Below, piece by piece: positions 61,441 to 64,000 of a stretch of DNA of 64,000 nucleotides. The notes under the pieces were generated by a model. The model did no database searches. It worked only from the letters and a program-made list of their open reading frames with translations, and was not told the origin of the DNA. Origin of the DNA: Gossypium raimondii. Taxonomy: Eukaryota; Streptophyta; Magnoliopsida; Malvales; Malvaceae. A program made the translations under genes and the position numbers. Location: assembly GCF_025698545.1 (NCBI RefSeq), contig NC_068571.1, positions 45,603,733-45,667,732 of the forward strand, given 5' to 3'. Position 1 is the first letter of the stretch. Every line of letters starts with the position of its first letter.

Positions 61441-61899
61441 AACTGTAATAGAGATCACCCAACTATGTTTCTTTTCTTTTTGGTCTCCAAATTATGCAAA
61501 GTTACAAAATATTAAACATACTTTGTAATATATGGTGTAGTTGGTTTGTATATACATTAAAAGCTATATGTAAAAGGTCATTTTGGTACACTTATTTAGA
61601 ATGGTGGAATGGATTGGTAATGGTTGACATTAGATAGTTATTTTATCTAAGTTTGGTGATTGAGTAGTGGCATATTAGCCTTGTTTTGGTGGATTTTGTT
61701 TTAGTATGAATTGAGGTGCTTTCAAATGGCAATTGATTGAACTTTTTTGGTGTATACTTTGTGGTACCAATGAGGGTACACTGGTTGAATAATGGAAATG
61801 TGTTGTATATATGATGATTTTAGGATGTTTTGGTCTTGTTGAAGTGTGTTTAGGGCTTTTGAGTGTGGGTGAAATTGGTGTAGCTTATAGGACAATATT

Positions 61900-62508
61900 T
61901 GATCTTAAAATGGCTTGTTTTAGAAGTTAATTATGGAGCACACGGCTTGAGATACGGGCTATCACATGGTCATATGACACACACGGTCGGACTACACGAT
62001 TGTGTGACACACACGGTCTAACTACACGGCTGTGTGTCATTTTTTTATTTTAGGTGCAAGTTATACACGGCCTGCGACATGGCCGTGTGACCCAAGTCAG
62101 TGAGTTACTCGATCTGGCACACGGCTTGCAACATGGCTGTGTGACATAAGTTAGTGAGCTACACGATTTGAGACATGGGCTGGGACATGGCCGTGTGTCC
62201 TATTGTTCGAATGCCCACACGGTTTGAGCTATGTCACACGGGCGTGTGACTTCTGTTTCCAAATTTTCAACTTTTTCCTTGATTTTCTGAATTATTTTAA
62301 ATTAGTATCGGGTTGATCCCGAAGTGTTTTTAAGGTCTCAGAGGCTCAATTTAAGGCCCAAATGTGTATGTTTGCTAGGTTTGTAATGAGATTTAGGTAA
62401 TTAATATAAAATGACATTATTGATCTACTTTGAAGTCAATTGTCCTGATTTGTATGGTAATACTCCGTAACCCTAATTTGGCAATGGAGACGAGATAGGG
62501 GTGTCACA
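61900..62508 (+). repeat. Gypsy-type LTR fragment with CACGGCCGTGTG motifs
   Basis: Between 61935 and 62245 short units such as 'cacacggtc', 'cacggctgtgtg' and 'acatggccgtgtgacc' recur, a feature of certain plant gypsy LTRs. The segment 'ggtaatactccgtaaccct' (about 62456) to 'gagataggggtgtcaca' (ending 62508) matches the usual 3' end of such LTRs. The 5' end and any partner LTR were not found, so it is a fragment or decayed solo LTR. Confidence 0.55.
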
Positions 62509-62509
62509 C

Positions 62510-63180
62510 AATCAAGATGTTGGGACAACTTAGTGGTTTTATTTGTTGGCTTATTTGACTTGGGCTTTTTTCATGCATGTAATGTTTCCAAAAGCAAATG
62601 GACTTCCAAGATGTGTTTTATTGTTCCTCAAGTCATGGTCGAATTTGAAGTCTTGAAGAGGTTGAGATTGACTTGACTTTGTGGATAAAGCTTGTGCTTA
62701 TCCTTTATCCTTATCCTGACAAATTTATGTGCTAACTTTCAGGAGATTATTCTTATTTATCTTAAGATAAGATTGGAGTCTGTTTATCCTAATTATTATA
62801 TTGAAGAAGAAAAAGAGTTTATGTTGGACTATGTTAATCGAATAGGCTACCATATTAAGCCTATAAATAGGCAGGCAATGCATATGGAAGATTTTTATTA
62901 AGAGAGTGCTATGTCAATTTGCTAAGTTATTTTGTTATTTTTCTTCGTATTTTCGTACTCTATTATTAGGTGTTATTTATGAGAGATTGAACCTTTGTAA
63001 GTGAGGTTTTGGGGTGAGTGGTTGTAACAAGTTGGGATTAACTATTGGTGTTGCAATTACTTCTTTGTAGAAGGGTAGATTTGATTTTAGCCAATAGGTG
63101 GTTGGAGCAATTGTAGAATGAAAACCATTCAGTGAGCAAGGCTTCGCAGATTAAGAATATTTTTGAACTGCGTTAACGAA
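62510..63180 (+). repeat. Possible decayed copia-type LTR
   Basis: 'gcctataaataggcagg' at about 62859 looks like an LTR TATA box. It is followed after about 130 bp by T-rich and 'ttgtaagtgaggtttt' sequence typical of the LTR R region. No TG/CA ends, PBS or partner were found. Confidence 0.3.
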
Positions 63181-64000
63181 TGGTTGTGTGTAAATCTCTG
63201 TTTACTCTTTCTATTTTCATTCCTGTTTCGTTGTCCGTTCAAACTCATGATTGAACATGTGTTTAGACAGTCGTTTGAACTTGTCACAAACTGGCTAATT
63301 ATTTCAAAGTCTAAGGGTTGGGTTGAAAAGTTTCCATCTTGGCTAATGTTCATCTTGAACAAGGATGATTTGTCATGTCCTCATTAGATTATTTTAAAAT
63401 ATCGTTAGGTTTTGAGTAATATCAACCAAATTAAAACTTAATCAATTAAATTAAAAGAAAAACCTATCAATTATCAACATTTTGAAGGATAGAGAACAAA
63501 AAGTTATGCAATGATTTGATTTGAAATGCTGGTGAAACAATAATATGAAGCCTGGCAGCTCATCTTATATCCAAAAGAAGGTTTAGATGAAAGAATATAT
63601 AATTTTGGGTGTCTTATTATTAATTAAACAAATTAATGTTTTAAGGAACGAATTATTAGTTTGATATGATTTATAAAATTGCATATTATTTTTCATACAA
63701 TAATTGAATTTAAAATGTTTAAATTTATCATATTCACTCCTGTATTTTTATTAGTTTTAAAATTTAATAGATTAGTATTGTTGTTTTTTTATCATGCATC
63801 TACAAGCCACCGACAGTATTAACCATTTTTCTTTTCAAAATAAAATTCAAATGTATCATTAATCACAATATATTATATAAATAAATTTATATAACTATAG
63901 TTTATACTCTTTTATTTTAAGGAATTTAGTAACTCAATATTTTAACATTGTTAAAAATCTTTTATTAATTTTTTTTGTTACATGGCTATTAGGTGAGTTT
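63181..64000. other. Intergenic, no gene seen
   Basis: AT-rich to the end of the window. The open frames here overlap on opposite strands and have no recognisable motif. Confidence 0.45.

Noticed and set aside
1..64000. CRISPR arrays, bacterial operons, riboswitches
   Set aside because: The window is plant nuclear DNA. The tandem repeats found have unit sizes and sequence unlike CRISPR and no spacer pattern.

Overview
This is plant nuclear DNA, very probably from a eudicot of the cotton type (Gossypium/Malvaceae). The signs are AT-rich intergenic DNA, intron-split genes with GT-AG borders, plant-specific gene families, and dense nested LTR retrotransposons, PIF/Harbinger elements and MITEs. 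The species is inferred from the general look of the repeats, not from a search.

Layout: a tRNA-Thr(CGU) gene lies at 475-546 (minus). A short internally deleted Ty1-copia element with both LTRs and a 5-bp target duplication occupies 979-3340. Four protein genes could be assembled exon by exon with consistent phases: a LONGIFOLIA/TRM-type gene (4625-9441, minus, 5 exons, 1093 aa); a lysine-rich protein with a C-terminal FCP1/NIF phosphatase-like domain (19812-23707, minus, 6 exons, 689 aa); a SPIRAL1-like gene (29313-31146, plus, 2 coding exons, 120 aa); and a UDP-arabinopyranose mutase/RGP gene (54137-56074, minus, 4 exons, 359 aa). LONGIFOLIA and SPIRAL1-like proteins both act on cortical microtubules and cell elongation, and the mutase feeds arabinan synthesis for the wall. 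Their presence in one window is probably chance.

Between genes: 11.46-14.03 kb is a degenerate tandem array of roughly 245-290 bp units, each headed by a potential hairpin, with stray copies at 16.5-17.1 and 18.9-19.2 kb. A 625-bp Tourist-type MITE (24418-25042) and a MULE transposase remnant (26406-26795) lie between the NIF and SPIRAL1-like genes. A foldback repeat sits just upstream of the SPIRAL1-like gene and an inverted relative lies in its intron.

From 33.4 to 53.3 kb is a nest of mobile elements. A decayed Ty1-copia element is split in its reverse transcriptase by a 7.4-kb PIF/Harbinger element (36444-43856, TAA target duplication). Next comes a direct-repeat pair that may be a small LTR element, carrying its own 150-bp MITE. 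Then comes a second related Harbinger element in the opposite orientation (46818 to about 53250). This second element contains one clean 75-bp exon resembling the centromeric histone CENH3, the most interesting signal in the window. The rest (56.2-64 kb) is intergenic DNA with a foldback repeat and decayed LTR pieces.
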